A stretch of 64,000 nucleotides of DNA from Clostridium sp. Marseille-Q2269 (GCF_943736985.1 NZ_CALSFS010000001.1:434001-498000), one strand, 5' to 3'. Positions 45,341 to 55,747 are shown, counted from the stretch's first letter. Made by a program: numbers and translations. Notes: generated by a model not told the origin, from the sequence alone.

Positions 45341-45462
45341 ATAACCACCCTTTAGAAGTTATTTTATAAATATAATTAAATGTCATTTAAAACCTTATAT
45401 TTAATAATTTTCTTATTCATGTTATTTAATATATATTGCTATATATAAATTAAATAATCTAA

Positions 45463-46191
45463 TTAATAAGGTCCTTTATAATCTCCTATATCTATTATTC
45501 TTTTTAGATGATCCTTATATGTATCTACATAAATCTTATTATTATCATTTATAGTAGCTAAAAAAACATCTGAAAAATTTTTAACTTTTCTTTTTTTTAA
45601 TTCGTTTTTAAGCCATTCTCTATCTTTTTTTATTTCTCTTAAATTATCTTCTATAACTTCACCATCATATATAAGTTCTCTACCTATACCAGTCTTTTGT
45701 TTACGCATGTTTAGATCCTTAGGAGTTAATGGTTCTTCATCTGGTTTTTTTAGCACTGATAATTGGCCATCAGACTCTAATACAGCAAAATCTACTTCTG
45801 AAAGATCAAAAACTCCCTTTCCTCTAAGTTGTTCCATGATATCCGCTACTCTATATCTCATTTTTCTAAGAGTATCTTCCATTATTTTGCCATCCATTAT
45901 TACTATAGTTGGTTCCCCCTCTATATATTTAGCTGCATATCTCCATTTTAATGTTATCCATTGCATTAAGAATCCTAAACTACACCAAGTCAAAAGGCCT
46001 ACCCAATGTGACCATGCTGTGCTTTCTAATTCTGTACTTAATGTAGACGCTGTGGATCCTATAGTTATACCAAGAACATACTCGAAAAATGTAAGCTGAC
46101 TTATTTGTTGCTTTCCTAATATTCTGGCAAATATTAAAAGAGTAAAGAATCCTATTACAGCTCTAACAAATACAACTAAAGCTTCGTTCAA
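45463..46191 (-). CDS. DUF421 family membrane protein (YetF type)
   Basis: 242 residues. Three N-terminal membrane helices (GFFTLLIFARILGKQQISQL; YVLGITIGSTAS) and a cytoplasmic domain with MRKQKTGIGRELIYDGEVIE. Related YetF/YrbG proteins are spore or membrane proteins of uncertain role. Probably co-transcribed with DUF4363. Confidence 0.9.
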   Translation of the reverse strand: MNEALVVFVRAVIGFFTLLIFARILGKQQISQLTFFEYVLGITIGSTASTLSTELESTAWSHWVGLLTWCSLGFLMQWITLKWRYAAKYIEGEPTIVIMDGKIMEDTLRKMRYRVADIMEQLRGKGVFDLSEVDFAVLESDGQLSVLKKPDEEPLTPKDLNMRKQKTGIGRELIYDGEVIEDNLREIKKDREWLKNELKKRKVKNFSDVFLATINDNNKIYVDTYKDHLKRIIDIGDYKGPY

Positions 46192-46474
46192 TTAGAACAC
46201 TCCCTACCTATAAAAATTTTTATACAAATAGTGTTCTACTATTTCCTTTTTTTATACATTCATAACCTTATCTATTATTTGTATATACATAGATTAGATT
46301 TATTATACTTGTAAATTTTGAACCTAACATTCATATTCATTATATGAAATATTAATTATTAATATCAATTGATAACAATTATTTTAAAATACAATGTTAC
46401 ATTTCTCCTCTATGTAGCATATACTATGCATAGATGTTAATTATATTTTTTTCAACTAATAATGAGGTGTGCAA

Positions 46475-47350
46475 ATGAATACTAAGGAAAGACTAAAAAT
46501 AGGTAATAAAGTTTCTAATATAACCATTATTGTAAATATAATATTATCTTTTATAAAAATACTATTTGGAATAATAGGACATAGCTCTGCTACTATTGCA
46601 GATGGTATTCATTCTCTATCTGACGTACTAAGTACCATAGCAGTAATTATAGGCCTTAAAATATCTTCTAAACCTGCAGACAAAGATCATCCCTATGGTC
46701 ATGAAAGACTTGAGGCCATAACTTCTAAATTATTGGCTGGCATGCTATCTTTAACTGCTTTATTTATAGGTTATAATGGCATAAGCATTATAATAAACAA
46801 AAATTTCTCCGTTCCTTCTAAAATGACTATTTATGTAGCTATTTTATCAATAATAACAAAAGAATGGATGTATAGATACACTTTAAAAGCAGCCAATACA
46901 ATAAATAGCACAGTCCTTAAAGCAGATGCTTGGCATCATAGATCCGATGCTTTTTCATCTATAGGAACACTTATAGGCATAATAGGTGCCAGACTTAAAT
47001 ATCCAATATTAGACCCTATAGCCTCTTTAATAATATGTGTATTTATAATTAAAGTTTCTATAAATATTTATAAAGACGCTATAAATCAACTTGTTGATCA
47101 TTCTGCTGATGAAAAAACCATTGATATGATAGAAAATCAAATTAAATCTATTAAAGAAGTGAAGAGAATAGATGAATTAAAGACTAGACTTCATGGAAGT
47201 AAACTTTATGTGGATGTGGAAATTGCTCTTGATTACAGTTTATCATTAAAAGCATCCCATAGTATAGCACAAGAAGTCCATGACAAAATAGAAGCAAGTA
47301 ACAATGATATTATTCATTGTATGATTCACGTAAATCCCTATGAGGGATAA
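46475..47350 (+). CDS. Cation diffusion facilitator (CDF) transporter
   Basis: 291 residues from ATG 46475 (ATGAGGTG site; an upstream in-frame GTG overlaps it). Six membrane helices, metal site HSLSD in helix 2 (with SSATIADGIHSLSDVLS), the HPYGHER loop, and DAWHHRSDA (HxxxD in helix 5). The cytoplasmic C-domain has RLHGSKLYVDVEIALD. Exports Zn2+, Fe2+ or Mn2+; the helix 2/5 residues suggest a divalent metal with D/H ligands. It is one of the few plus-strand genes, alone. Confidence 0.92.
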   Translation: MNTKERLKIGNKVSNITIIVNIILSFIKILFGIIGHSSATIADGIHSLSDVLSTIAVIIGLKISSKPADKDHPYGHERLEAITSKLLAGMLSLTALFIGYNGISIIINKNFSVPSKMTIYVAILSIITKEWMYRYTLKAANTINSTVLKADAWHHRSDAFSSIGTLIGIIGARLKYPILDPIASLIICVFIIKVSINIYKDAINQLVDHSADEKTIDMIENQIKSIKEVKRIDELKTRLHGSKLYVDVEIALDYSLSLKASHSIAQEVHDKIEASNNDIIHCMIHVNPYEG

Positions 47351-47411
47351 CTTAATATTGTTTTTAATAGTTTATTTCATACCCAAACATGGAATTTATT
47401 GTTGATATAAT

Positions 47412-47586
47412 TAAAGATAAAAAGTACACATAGTAAATATACAAATGAACTGTAGTGTTTCTTAAACTATCTATTTAATAAATACAGTAATAGAATCTTT
47501 AAACTAACAAAAAATTTTTTAATAAATAGTAACTGGTAAGCTTATTATTTAAACAACACAATTCATAAATGTACTTTTTATCTTTA
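47412..47586. repeat. Long-range inverted repeat, 17-bp perfect arms
   Basis: TAAAGATAAAAAGTACA (47412-47428) recurs as its exact complement at 47570-47586, 141 bases apart, between the convergent CDF and LapA genes. The enclosed sequence has no ORF. Confidence 0.6.
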
Positions 47587-47647
47587 TAATATTAGATTAA
47601 TTATATTATTTTTTATATACATTTTATATTAAATGAATAGTATAAAG

Positions 47648-48007
47648 TTATTTTTCATTTTCTTTTTGTTCATTCATATTTGTATATTCTGAATCTTTTA
47701 TGTAATATGCTTTTTTAGAATCTGAATTAGATTTTTCTAGTTTATTTGATAAATATCCATTATTTTCTTCTGATTCTTTTATTTTATTTAAAAGATCTTT
47801 ATTTTGTCTTTTTATACCTCTCTCTTTTTTTATTCCCATAATTCCTGTGATAACAGCTCCTATAACAGCAGATACCAAAATTATAATTGCTAAAGAAACA
47901 TCTATCTGCCAAAATAAAATTTTTACTGGTATAGCAGTTGAATTTTGTATAGCGAATATAGCTACAATAAGTGCCATTATAAGAGAAAATACAAATCCAT
48001 TTCTCAC
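47648..48007 (-). CDS. LapA-domain (DUF1049) membrane protein
   Basis: 119 residues. Two membrane helices (about 5-22 FSLIMALIVAIFAIQNSTA and 36-58) and a charged coiled C-terminal tail. In Gram-negatives LapA helps LPS assembly; the role in Firmicutes, which lack LPS, is unknown. ATG 48007 follows AGGAGG. Confidence 0.85.
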   Translation of the reverse strand: MRNGFVFSLIMALIVAIFAIQNSTAIPVKILFWQIDVSLAIIILVSAVIGAVITGIMGIKKERGIKRQNKDLLNKIKESEENNGYLSNKLEKSNSDSKKAYYIKDSEYTNMNEQKENEK

Positions 48008-48209
48008 TAAAAAACCTCCTTTATTTTAAGTCATACCCATATAATACAACAACCTTTATATAACTATCAACTTACTTATACTAAATAAATTAACTTTTTG
48101 TGCTAGTTAAATTAAGCTTACAAAATCATATTTTGCACATTAAACTAGAGCTACTTTAACTAGTACAATAGATTAAATTAATACAATTAAAGCTTTTATA
48201 ATAAAAACA

Positions 48210-48245
48210 ATAATGTTAAGTGTAAAATTTTACACTTAACATTAT
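48210..48245 (-). terminator. Terminator of the mtnK-mtnA-aldolase genes
   Basis: A perfect 36-base palindrome (ATAATGTTAAGTGTAAAA and its complement) with a T-rich tail on the minus strand, about 100 bases past the aldolase stop. The rest of 48008-48347 shows only weak repeats of CTAGTTTAA-like words. Confidence 0.8.
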
Positions 48246-48347
48246 CCTTTCTCAAATTTAAATAATTAATTTATATATTATTAGTTTTATATACATCTAT
48301 ATATAAATTATTTAGACATCGTTATCTCTGTGTTCATATATTTAAAC

Positions 48348-49001
48348 TTACAAACTACCCCACCCCTTTCCTTTTTTTACTATATTTAATTTTTCAATTT
48401 GTAATTCATTTAAAGTTTTTATATCTCCTATTATTTTTGAATAAATAGTTATTTTTGAAACCATTTCTAAATTTTCCATTTTATAATAAGCTCTCATTAC
48501 ATCTGCTCCCACAGTAAGTGCTCCATGGTTTGATAATAAAAGTACATCACTATGTGTAATCTCTTTTTTCACGGACTTTGATACTTCATTAGTTGAAGGA
48601 GTTCCATATTCGCAATATCCTATTTTCCCTAACGAAAAAACCGCCTCTGGAAGAATAACAGGTTCCTCTAATTTTTGTCTTGATACTGCGAAAGCTGTGG
48701 ATGCTGGTGGATGGGCATGAACTATAGCCCTTACATCTGATCTCATATTATAAACCACCAAATGCATTTTTATTTCAGATGTAACCTTCATATGTCCTGC
48801 TATAACATTTCCCTCTCTATCTACCTTTATTATTTGGTCTGGTGTTACTTCTCCTTTGTTAACTCCTGTAGGAGTAATTAATATAGTATTATCATCAAGT
48901 TTTGCACTTATATTTCCATCATTAGAGGCTACAAAAAATCTTTCTTGAAGCTTTTTACCTGCTTCTACAATCTGAGTTCTTACATATGTTTCATTATCCA
49001 A
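48348..49001 (-). CDS. Class II aldolase (Ald2/DrdA type) of 5-methylthio-/5-deoxyribose salvage
   Basis: 217 residues. Zinc-site motifs HAHPPAST (about 93) and the later H of LLSNHGALTVGAD; start region ERFFVASNDGNISAKLDD. It belongs to the L-fuculose-1-phosphate aldolase/MtnB superfamily. With mtnK and mtnA upstream, the likely reaction splits 5-(methylthio)ribulose-1-phosphate (or the 5-deoxy analogue) into DHAP and an aldehyde. TTG 49001 is favoured since GGAGAGG sits 8 bases ahead and inside the longer ATG-started ORF (49025). MtnB dehydratase is the main alternative. Confidence 0.8.
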   Translation of the reverse strand: MDNETYVRTQIVEAGKKLQERFFVASNDGNISAKLDDNTILITPTGVNKGEVTPDQIIKVDREGNVIAGHMKVTSEIKMHLVVYNMRSDVRAIVHAHPPASTAFAVSRQKLEEPVILPEAVFSLGKIGYCEYGTPSTNEVSKSVKKEITHSDVLLLSNHGALTVGADVMRAYYKMENLEMVSKITIYSKIIGDIKTLNELQIEKLNIVKKGKGWGSL

Positions 49002-49110
49002 ATTGTCACCCTCTCCATTAACCAATTAATAAATTTAAGAATAAACTATTATTTGACTTTAAAACCCATGATAAATTTTATATTTCAATATTTATAAATT
49101 TTTTATTGTT

Positions 49111-50178
49111 TTAATATCTTTTATAAATTTTATCTTCAAATAATTTTTTTAAATTTTTTCCAAATGGCTGATATACTATACCCTCTTCTGTAATAATTGC
49201 AGTTATATTTTGGTTAGGTGTAACATCAAACCCTGGATTATAAACCTTTACACCATGAGGAGCTGTCCAAATTCCAAATCTACAAGTAACCTCTTCTGAA
49301 TTTCTTTCTTCTATTTGTATATCTTCCCCTGATTTTGTATTCATATCTATACTTGGAGTTGGTGCTGCAATATACATAGGTATTCCAAAATACTTAGCCA
49401 AAATTGAAACACCCATAGTTCCTATTTTATTGGCAGTATCTCCATTAGCTGCTATCCTATCACAACCTACTATTACGGCATCAATTTTACCCTGAGACAT
49501 AACCATTGCAGCCATATTATCCGTTATTGTAGTTACATCTATTCCAGCCTCATACAGCTCTAGTGCTGTTAAAGCAGATCCTTGAAGCCTTGGTCTAGTT
49601 TCATCTGAATAAACTTTCAAATTCCACCCTTTTTCCTTTGCAATATACATAGGTGAAGTAGCTGTTCCATATTTAGAAGTAGCAAGTTGGCCCGCATTAC
49701 AATGAGTTAATATTCCATACCCATCTTTCAGTAAAATTATAAGGTTTTCTCCTATAGCTCTACATATTTTTATATCTTCTTCATGAATTCTTTTAGCTTC
49801 TTCTCTTAATATACTTTTTATATCTTTAATACTCTTATGCTTATTTTCTAAAGCCTTGTTTATCATAACCTTTAAAGCCCATGATAAATTTACTGCGGTT
49901 GGTCTACTGGAATCCAGATAAGACGCCTTGTTCTTTAGATATTTAAAGAATTCCTCAAAATTATATTCTGGGGCTACTTTTGCTGCAAAATATAAGCCAT
50001 AAGCTGCTGTAACTCCTATAGCTGGAGCACCTCTAACTATCATGTCCTTTATAGAATGATATATATCTTCTACAGTATCATATTCTATATACTCAATGTT
50101 ATTTGGCAATATTGTTTGATCTAAAAGTATTAACTTATCTCTTTTATCATCCCATTTTATGGCTAATAACTCTGACAT
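49111..50178 (-). CDS. mtnA: S-methyl-5-thioribose-1-phosphate isomerase
   Basis: 355 residues of the eIF2B-like isomerase family. [33 protein letters not shown] (catalytic Cys) and [20 protein letters not shown] (catalytic Asp) are all intact. Converts (methylthio)ribose-1-phosphate to the ribulose form. 106 bases after mtnK. Confidence 0.95.
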   Translation of the reverse strand: MSELLAIKWDDKRDKLILLDQTILPNNIEYIEYDTVEDIYHSIKDMIVRGAPAIGVTAAYGLYFAAKVAPEYNFEEFFKYLKNKASYLDSSRPTAVNLSWALKVMINKALENKHKSIKDIKSILREEAKRIHEEDIKICRAIGENLIILLKDGYGILTHCNAGQLATSKYGTATSPMYIAKEKGWNLKVYSDETRPRLQGSALTALELYEAGIDVTTITDNMAAMVMSQGKIDAVIVGCDRIAANGDTANKIGTMGVSILAKYFGIPMYIAAPTPSIDMNTKSGEDIQIEERNSEEVTCRFGIWTAPHGVKVYNPGFDVTPNQNITAIITEEGIVYQPFGKNLKKLFEDKIYKRY

Positions 50179-50284
50179 TTTTAATCCCCCTCTTAAATTA
50201 GTTTTATTTACTAACTATGATTGCATTTAACATATCATTTATCTATAAAAATATTTATAATTTTTTATTGTTTTTACATAAATA

Positions 50285-51496
50285 TTATCTTGTAATTTCT
50301 AAAATAAGTGTTGATAACTCTTCTATATTTTTTATTGTATTTCTTCTCATAATCATAGTTTGTCCTATTTTCAATCCTAGTATTTGAGCTTTAGCCTTTT
50401 CGTCCAAATCTTCTAATATATCAAAATCCGGTACATGTGCCATTCCAACTATTCTTCTAATAACTTCACAAGATGCAAACCCTAAAGTTTCATGAAGTAA
50501 ATTGTTTATATAATATTCTTTATATCCTTCAACAGTTGAATATACTTCTTTACTATTTTTATCCCAAATATTATATAAATTTTTTTCAAATTCACTCCAA
50601 ATTTCTTCTATAGTATTTAATAGATACTTTCTAAATTCTCTTATTTCTTCTTTTGATTTATCTTGTCTACCTTCCCATGACACATAATTTAAAATAAAAT
50701 TTGCAAACAAAAGTCCTATATCATATCCATAAGGACCATAGAAAGCAAACTCTGTATCAAAAACTTTTATATAATCTTCTGTTATAAATATAGATCCTGT
50801 ATGTAAATCTCCATGTAAAAGAGCTTCCGCTTTAGTCATAAATATATTTTTTAATTTTGCAACTTCTAATGTAAAATCTTTTCTTTTCCACATTGTTCTA
50901 ACTTCATACAAAATTTTAGGATTTATGTCATTTGATTCTGCACTAATATATGGATCAGTAAAAACTAACCTCTCTGTGATATCACATAGTTCTGGATTTA
51001 TAAATTGGCCCACCAATGATTTCTTAACCACAGCACCTAATCCTAAATCTGAAGTATAAAATAAGTTTCTTGCTAGAAACTTCCCTATTTGCCTTGGGAA
51101 TTTAGAATATTTTTTCATATTCATTAATCCATTTCTTAAAATATCCATATTCCCAAGGTCTTCTGCCACATACAATTTGTAATCGTTGTCACAGTAGTGA
51201 ATCTTAGGTGCACTATTTATACAAGCATTATTTTGTTCAATCATAGCCTGAGCTTCAATTTTATTTCTTTCTACAGTTAATTTCCATCCCTCTCCAGCCA
51301 CTCTTAAGTAAGGAAGAGCTTGTTTAACAATAACAGATTTTCCTGTATTAATATCTTTAACCCTAAAAACTAAATTTAAATTACCATCCCCTATTTCTTT
51401 TGCATCTAAATTTGAGTTTTCATCAAATATATCTAATTTTAGCTCCCTAATATATTTTATTATTGATTCACAATCCATGGGCTTATATTCTGCCAT
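50285..51496 (-). CDS. mtnK: S-methyl-5-thioribose kinase
   Basis: 403 residues, protein-kinase-like fold. EIGDGNLNLVFRVKD nucleotide loop, LLHGDLHTGSIF catalytic loop (HGDxHxG) and KVFDTEFAFYGPYGYDIG metal site, all typical of MtnK. Phosphorylates methylthioribose from MTA. First gene of the trio. No S-box riboswitch is evident in the leader. ATG 51496 follows GGGGGTG. Confidence 0.94.
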   Translation of the reverse strand: MAEYKPMDCESIIKYIRELKLDIFDENSNLDAKEIGDGNLNLVFRVKDINTGKSVIVKQALPYLRVAGEGWKLTVERNKIEAQAMIEQNNACINSAPKIHYCDNDYKLYVAEDLGNMDILRNGLMNMKKYSKFPRQIGKFLARNLFYTSDLGLGAVVKKSLVGQFINPELCDITERLVFTDPYISAESNDINPKILYEVRTMWKRKDFTLEVAKLKNIFMTKAEALLHGDLHTGSIFITEDYIKVFDTEFAFYGPYGYDIGLLFANFILNYVSWEGRQDKSKEEIREFRKYLLNTIEEIWSEFEKNLYNIWDKNSKEVYSTVEGYKEYYINNLLHETLGFASCEVIRRIVGMAHVPDFDILEDLDEKAKAQILGLKIGQTMIMRRNTIKNIEELSTLILEITR

Positions 51497-51886
51497 ATAG
51501 ACACCCCCACCATTAATAATTTATATAAATTAAATTGAGTTTAATGTAATATCATATCTTAATGTGAATTTTTAAAATTTATAAAAACTATTCTACATAA
51601 AAAGAAATCTATGGTAATCTTTTAAATATTATTACAAAAATATTTTTTATAATTATATTCTGCATCATTTACAGATGACTTCATATTCACGGCTATAATT
51701 TGTAATATATGAAAATAATACCATTTCAAATATTTACCTGTCAATATTTTTCATAACTTTTGTTATAATTTGTTATTTGATTTAATTTTTAATATTTTCC
51801 AAAATATTTTATATGTTTAACCCTTCATTAAAAAAATTTTTTTAAATAAAATATCCTAATACTTTTACTTATATATTAATAATCCC
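51497..51886. other. Intergenic region, nothing recognised
   Basis: 390 AT-rich bases holding the mtnK promoter; I looked for S-box and other riboswitch blocks and found none. Confidence 0.55.
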
Positions 51887-52498
51887 TTATTTTATTGAAA
51901 CAAAATCATTATCTTTTATATAATATCTCCATAAAAAATCTCTAGCCTCTTCAGCATAATCTATACCTACTCTTTTAGACTCAATAATTTCAAAATTATT
52001 ATCTTCAGTATTCTCTACATATAAGCTTGAACTCTCACATAAGTCTTCCCAATTATTGGACTTATTAATATTAAAAGCCATGCAAAGCTTTGAAGGGCCT
52101 GAAGTCAAATTTTTCCTTTCATATTTGTTTAATTTTTCATATTCTTTATTGAATCTCAGTTTTGATATTAAATTTATATTTTCTACAGGTTCCAATGCTC
52201 TTATAAGAACTCCTTCTGCTTCCCCTTCTTGTTTACATATTATATTAAAGCAAAAATATTTACCATATATAAAATATACATATGATATACCTGGTTTTCC
52301 ATAAAGAGGTTCTGTCCTCTCAGTTCTTCTACCATTATAAGCATGAGCAGCCTTATCTATGGCTCCAATGTAAGCTTCTGTCTCCACTATTTTTCCCTTT
52401 AATTTTTCACCATTGATTTCTCTCACCAGCACTTTTCCTAATAACTCTTTTGCTAATAATCTAGCGTCTCTACTATAAAAATACCTTGTTAATCTCAA
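51887..52498 (-). CDS. 3-methyladenine DNA glycosylase (Mpg/AAG family)
   Basis: 203 residues. [16 protein letters not shown], the catalytic [11 protein letters not shown] (Glu), [37 protein letters not shown] and [11 protein letters not shown] are the AAG signatures. Base-excision repair of alkylated purines. Transcribed alone. Confidence 0.94.
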   Translation of the reverse strand: MRLTRYFYSRDARLLAKELLGKVLVREINGEKLKGKIVETEAYIGAIDKAAHAYNGRRTERTEPLYGKPGISYVYFIYGKYFCFNIICKQEGEAEGVLIRALEPVENINLISKLRFNKEYEKLNKYERKNLTSGPSKLCMAFNINKSNNWEDLCESSSLYVENTEDNNFEIIESKRVGIDYAEEARDFLWRYYIKDNDFVSIK

Positions 52499-52645
52499 TG
52501 TTACTCCTCCTAGAACTTAACGTTTTAATAATATATTTGCTACTCACTGTTATATGTTAATGTTATATTTTTATATTAACACTCTTATATATTTTATACT
52601 AACCTTTAGCATAAAATTTACACACAATCCCATAATGCAATAAAA

Positions 52646-52744
52646 TGGGGCTGTGGCATTAAAGAATTTAATCACAATATATTGTTTTACAGTTTAAAAT
52701 TAACACAATATATTGTAGGATTTATTCTTGGTGCCACAGCCCTT
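52646..52744. repeat. MITE-like palindromic repeat, copy 2
   Basis: About 99 bases with terminal inverted repeats GGGGCTGTGGCATTAAAGAA and TTCTTGGTGCCACAGCCC and an inner CACAATATATTGT pair. It is a near-identical copy of 20767-20867 (a handful of differences). No ORF. It sits between the glycosylase promoter and the grd operon terminator. Confidence 0.87.
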
Positions 52745-52789
52745 GATTTAAAATACTTTCAATTGAGTTATTAATTTTTTTATTATAAT

Positions 52790-52872
52790 AAAAACCCATT
52801 TTATAATTTAAGTAAAATCTCTATTCTCCGGAAAATACAGTTTTACTTAAACTATTATAAATGGGTTTTTCA
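52790..52872 (-). terminator. Terminator of the glycine reductase operon
   Basis: A long stem AAAAACCCATTTATAA / TTATAAATGGGTTTTT (with a bulge) extended by AATTTAAGTAAAA / TTTTACTTAAACT, about 70 bases after grdD. Confidence 0.85.
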
Positions 52873-52940
52873 TATTTAATTCATCTACAACTAGTTTATA
52901 TTATCTTTTATACTCATAAATATATTTTTAGCTACTTATT

Positions 52941-54107
52941 CTAAGCTATAAAACCTTGTTCAGTTAATATTTTTATAGCCTTATCATAATTTTTATCACT
53001 AACTTTTATAACAGGACCCGTGCATCCCATTCCACTTTCTGCGTATAGATTATTTTTCCAAAGAGTTTTTTCTGCATCTTCTATATCCATTACATCTATG
53101 CCACTAATAGAAGCTGTAGCTATTTCCTTTGTAGGCATTGGAATGTCCTCTTCATTTTTTGATTCTTTATCATCCTTATTAGTTATAGATTTTAGTATAT
53201 CAACAAATTTAGCATCATTAGCTTTCTTAAATTCTTCTTTTATTATTTTATTTATGTCTCCCTTAGCTAAATCCTTTGCATACTCTATAGCATTTGCTAC
53301 CACTGGTATACCTGAAGCCCTGGATAAAATTAATATATTTCTATCATAGTCTTCTCCAATACCTGGTCCATAACCATATCCAAATCCTTCATAACTTCCC
53401 CCAGTAGTATAGGAAGAAAATACTTTCATCAAAAGATTTCCTGTAAGTGTATCTGTTACCATAACATCTGGTGTTCCTGCTAAAAGATCATTTCCTCTCA
53501 TAACTGCTCCACCATCTGCTCTTAAAGAATTAGCAAAATTTATTTTATATCCATTTTTATCTAATTCTTTTAATGCCTTCTCAACTTGTCTTGCTCCATC
53601 TAAGTTTAGTATACCTACAGTTGGTTCCTTTATCCCCATAGCTTTAGCAGCTATTATTCCATACACTGCATTTTTAACCATAGCTTCTGTTCTATTCATA
53701 GAAGCCGTTCCTGTAGTTGTAGCTAAAAACATGTCTTTTCCTACAGATGGAGTAACAACCTTCCCTACAGTAGAAACTCCTATAGGAAAATTATAATGCA
53801 TTGTAACTGCTGCATCTATATATTTTGTATCTAATAATTCTTCCATTTTATTATACATTTCATCTTCTTTGTTAGCTTCTACTATTTCTAATTCTGTGTC
53901 TACTTTAGGTCCTATTAATACTATCTTTATATCTTTATTCTTTTTTGCAGCAACTTCAGCACCTTTTACTAAATTATCAATGCCATGTTCACTGCCTAGT
54001 GTAGTAATTCCAACTACTACTTTTTTGCTAAAATCTCCACTTTCTATGGATTCAGCGATATTAAGAAGAGTTGTTCCTATTATTTTATTCACTTCTTTAT
54101 TATCCAT
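52941..54107 (-). CDS. grdD: Glycine reductase complex protein C, subunit GrdD
   Basis: 388 residues from ATG 54107 (GAGGTG site 9 bases ahead; the upstream ATG overlaps it). Related to PlsX/phosphotransacetylase-like folds. With GrdC it turns the selenoprotein-bound carboxymethyl (via a protein-C thioester) into acetyl phosphate. C-terminal ESGMGCTGPVIKV carries a likely catalytic Cys. Last gene of the operon, 15 bases after grdC. Confidence 0.95.
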   Translation of the reverse strand: MDNKEVNKIIGTTLLNIAESIESGDFSKKVVVGITTLGSEHGIDNLVKGAEVAAKKNKDIKIVLIGPKVDTELEIVEANKEDEMYNKMEELLDTKYIDAAVTMHYNFPIGVSTVGKVVTPSVGKDMFLATTTGTASMNRTEAMVKNAVYGIIAAKAMGIKEPTVGILNLDGARQVEKALKELDKNGYKINFANSLRADGGAVMRGNDLLAGTPDVMVTDTLTGNLLMKVFSSYTTGGSYEGFGYGYGPGIGEDYDRNILILSRASGIPVVANAIEYAKDLAKGDINKIIKEEFKKANDAKFVDILKSITNKDDKESKNEEDIPMPTKEIATASISGIDVMDIEDAEKTLWKNNLYAESGMGCTGPVIKVSDKNYDKAIKILTEQGFIA

Positions 54108-54122
54108 ACTATACATCACCTC

Positions 54123-55661
54123 TTAATCTTCTATTAGCTGTGATGCTAATTTTTTTATGGATTCTGCAATTATTTTTCTTACTTTATCCTCTGAAATTCC
54201 TTTTTCCTCTTCTTCATACCCTGTATTTCTCTCTACAATTATAGATACTCCATCAAATAGATTTGTCATACGTCCTAAGAATAGACTTCCTTTTCCTACT
54301 ATCATAACCCTATTTAAACTACCTTCTGTTAAATCATGCCTAGCAAATCCTACATAAGGAACTCCTGATGGAATATGGCCTTGTGTTGGAGCCCAACCTG
54401 GCATACCATGATTTTCTATGAAGTCTTTCAATTCTTTCTTTTCTATATGTTTTTTCTTAACCCCCAAAGCTCCTATCATTTTATAGTTTGCTTGTGGTAC
54501 ATCTCCTGCTCCTGCTGGTTTTGTTATATCTGGATTCTGCATTTCTACAGAATATTTATCAACATCAGTTATTTTTAATCCTGCTTTATCTAAAGCATCT
54601 GTTACTAAAGAACTTATTACCGCTTGTGGAGAGGCTCCTGTGCCTACAGTATGTTTTCCTACTAAATCTGTTCTAAGTACTGGATTTACTCCATCATTCT
54701 TACTTATCAAAACAGCAAATCCACCAAGGCAATCCTCTAATATAGGCATTCCTTTTTTAACATGATCCTTACCATTCATGCCTAATTTGGCACTAGCACC
54801 TCCACCAGCTATAACTACGTTATTATATACTCCTGCTTGTACTAAAGCTGAAGCAGCTATTAAAGAGTGACTAGGTCCTGCACAGAATCCTCTCATGTCT
54901 GCACCTGTAGCATTAGTAAATCCTGCTACTTCTGCAAGAGATTTGGCAAAATTTCCTCCACCCCTTTGATTCATATCTCCGCAAGCTTCTTCAGAACATT
55001 CTATAACGTAATCTATAGAATCTGGATCTATGTCATTTTTAGCTATAAGATTTAATAATGATAAAACTCCAGAAGCTTTTACAACCAAATTTTCTAACAT
55101 AGTGTGAGCATTTAAATTCACATCTACATCATGAGCTTTCTTTACGCATCCTACTAATGTGCCTTCATTATATAATCCTTCTGCATCTTCTTCATCTACA
55201 ATTTTTTTGATTTCTTCTATAGATATACCCTCTTTTATTTGAGAAATCATATTTTCATTTATAAGTGGGTGCTTTTCTAGTTTGTTTTTTACTATATCTA
55301 CGAATGATCTTTCTAATAAAACTAAATCGAATACATCACATATTTCCATAAGACCTATAAATTCATCTTGAGGCATAATTTCGCCCATATTCCCAAATCT
55401 ACTACTTTGTTCTATTTTTTTATCCCACCAAGGCATTTCTATTTTACCTAACTCATTTGGTGTCATATTTCCTATATAAGTTTGGTTAGGAGCATAATTT
55501 AAAACTTCTTCAAAACTTCTTAAATGATCTGGAAGTTCTTTAAGATATTCAGAATCTGGATTGACTATTTTTTCTGTAGTTTGAGTAGTCCCATTATGAA
55601 GTACCATATCTGGAGTATGAACCAAAACATATGATGCTCCTTTTATTACTGGATAATTCAT
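54123..55661 (-). CDS. grdC: Glycine reductase complex protein C, subunit GrdC
   Basis: 512 residues with a beta-ketoacyl-synthase-III-like fold. Acetyl-thioester Cys region IECSEEACGDMNQRGGGN and FCAGPSHSLIAASALVQAG are conserved in GrdC. Receives ketene/acetyl from selenoprotein A and releases acetyl phosphate with GrdD. 86 bases after grdA, across an intercistronic hairpin. Confidence 0.95.
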   Translation of the reverse strand: MNYPVIKGASYVLVHTPDMVLHNGTTQTTEKIVNPDSEYLKELPDHLRSFEEVLNYAPNQTYIGNMTPNELGKIEMPWWDKKIEQSSRFGNMGEIMPQDEFIGLMEICDVFDLVLLERSFVDIVKNKLEKHPLINENMISQIKEGISIEEIKKIVDEEDAEGLYNEGTLVGCVKKAHDVDVNLNAHTMLENLVVKASGVLSLLNLIAKNDIDPDSIDYVIECSEEACGDMNQRGGGNFAKSLAEVAGFTNATGADMRGFCAGPSHSLIAASALVQAGVYNNVVIAGGGASAKLGMNGKDHVKKGMPILEDCLGGFAVLISKNDGVNPVLRTDLVGKHTVGTGASPQAVISSLVTDALDKAGLKITDVDKYSVEMQNPDITKPAGAGDVPQANYKMIGALGVKKKHIEKKELKDFIENHGMPGWAPTQGHIPSGVPYVGFARHDLTEGSLNRVMIVGKGSLFLGRMTNLFDGVSIIVERNTGYEEEEKGISEDKVRKIIAESIKKLASQLIED

Positions 55662-55683
55662 AGATTTTCCCCCTTAGTATTTG

Positions 55684-55717
55684 GGAGGCTGAATTATAAA
55701 CTTATAGTACAGCCTCC
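55684..55717 (-). other. Intercistronic hairpin between grdA and grdC
   Basis: 8-bp GC-rich stem GGAGGCTG / CAGCCTCC with an 18-base loop. On the operon strand no T-run follows, so it is more likely an RNA stability or processing element than a terminator. Confidence 0.6.
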
Positions 55718-55747
55718 TTAATTTTTTTATTTAGATTTTTATATTAT

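Noticed and set aside
48098-48165. Repeated CTAGTTTAA-like words near the aldolase terminator
   Set aside because: Short, imperfect and in AT-rich DNA; no consistent element boundary.
51497-51886. S-box (SAM) riboswitch upstream of mtnK
   Set aside because: Expected from the pathway, but none of its conserved blocks is present.
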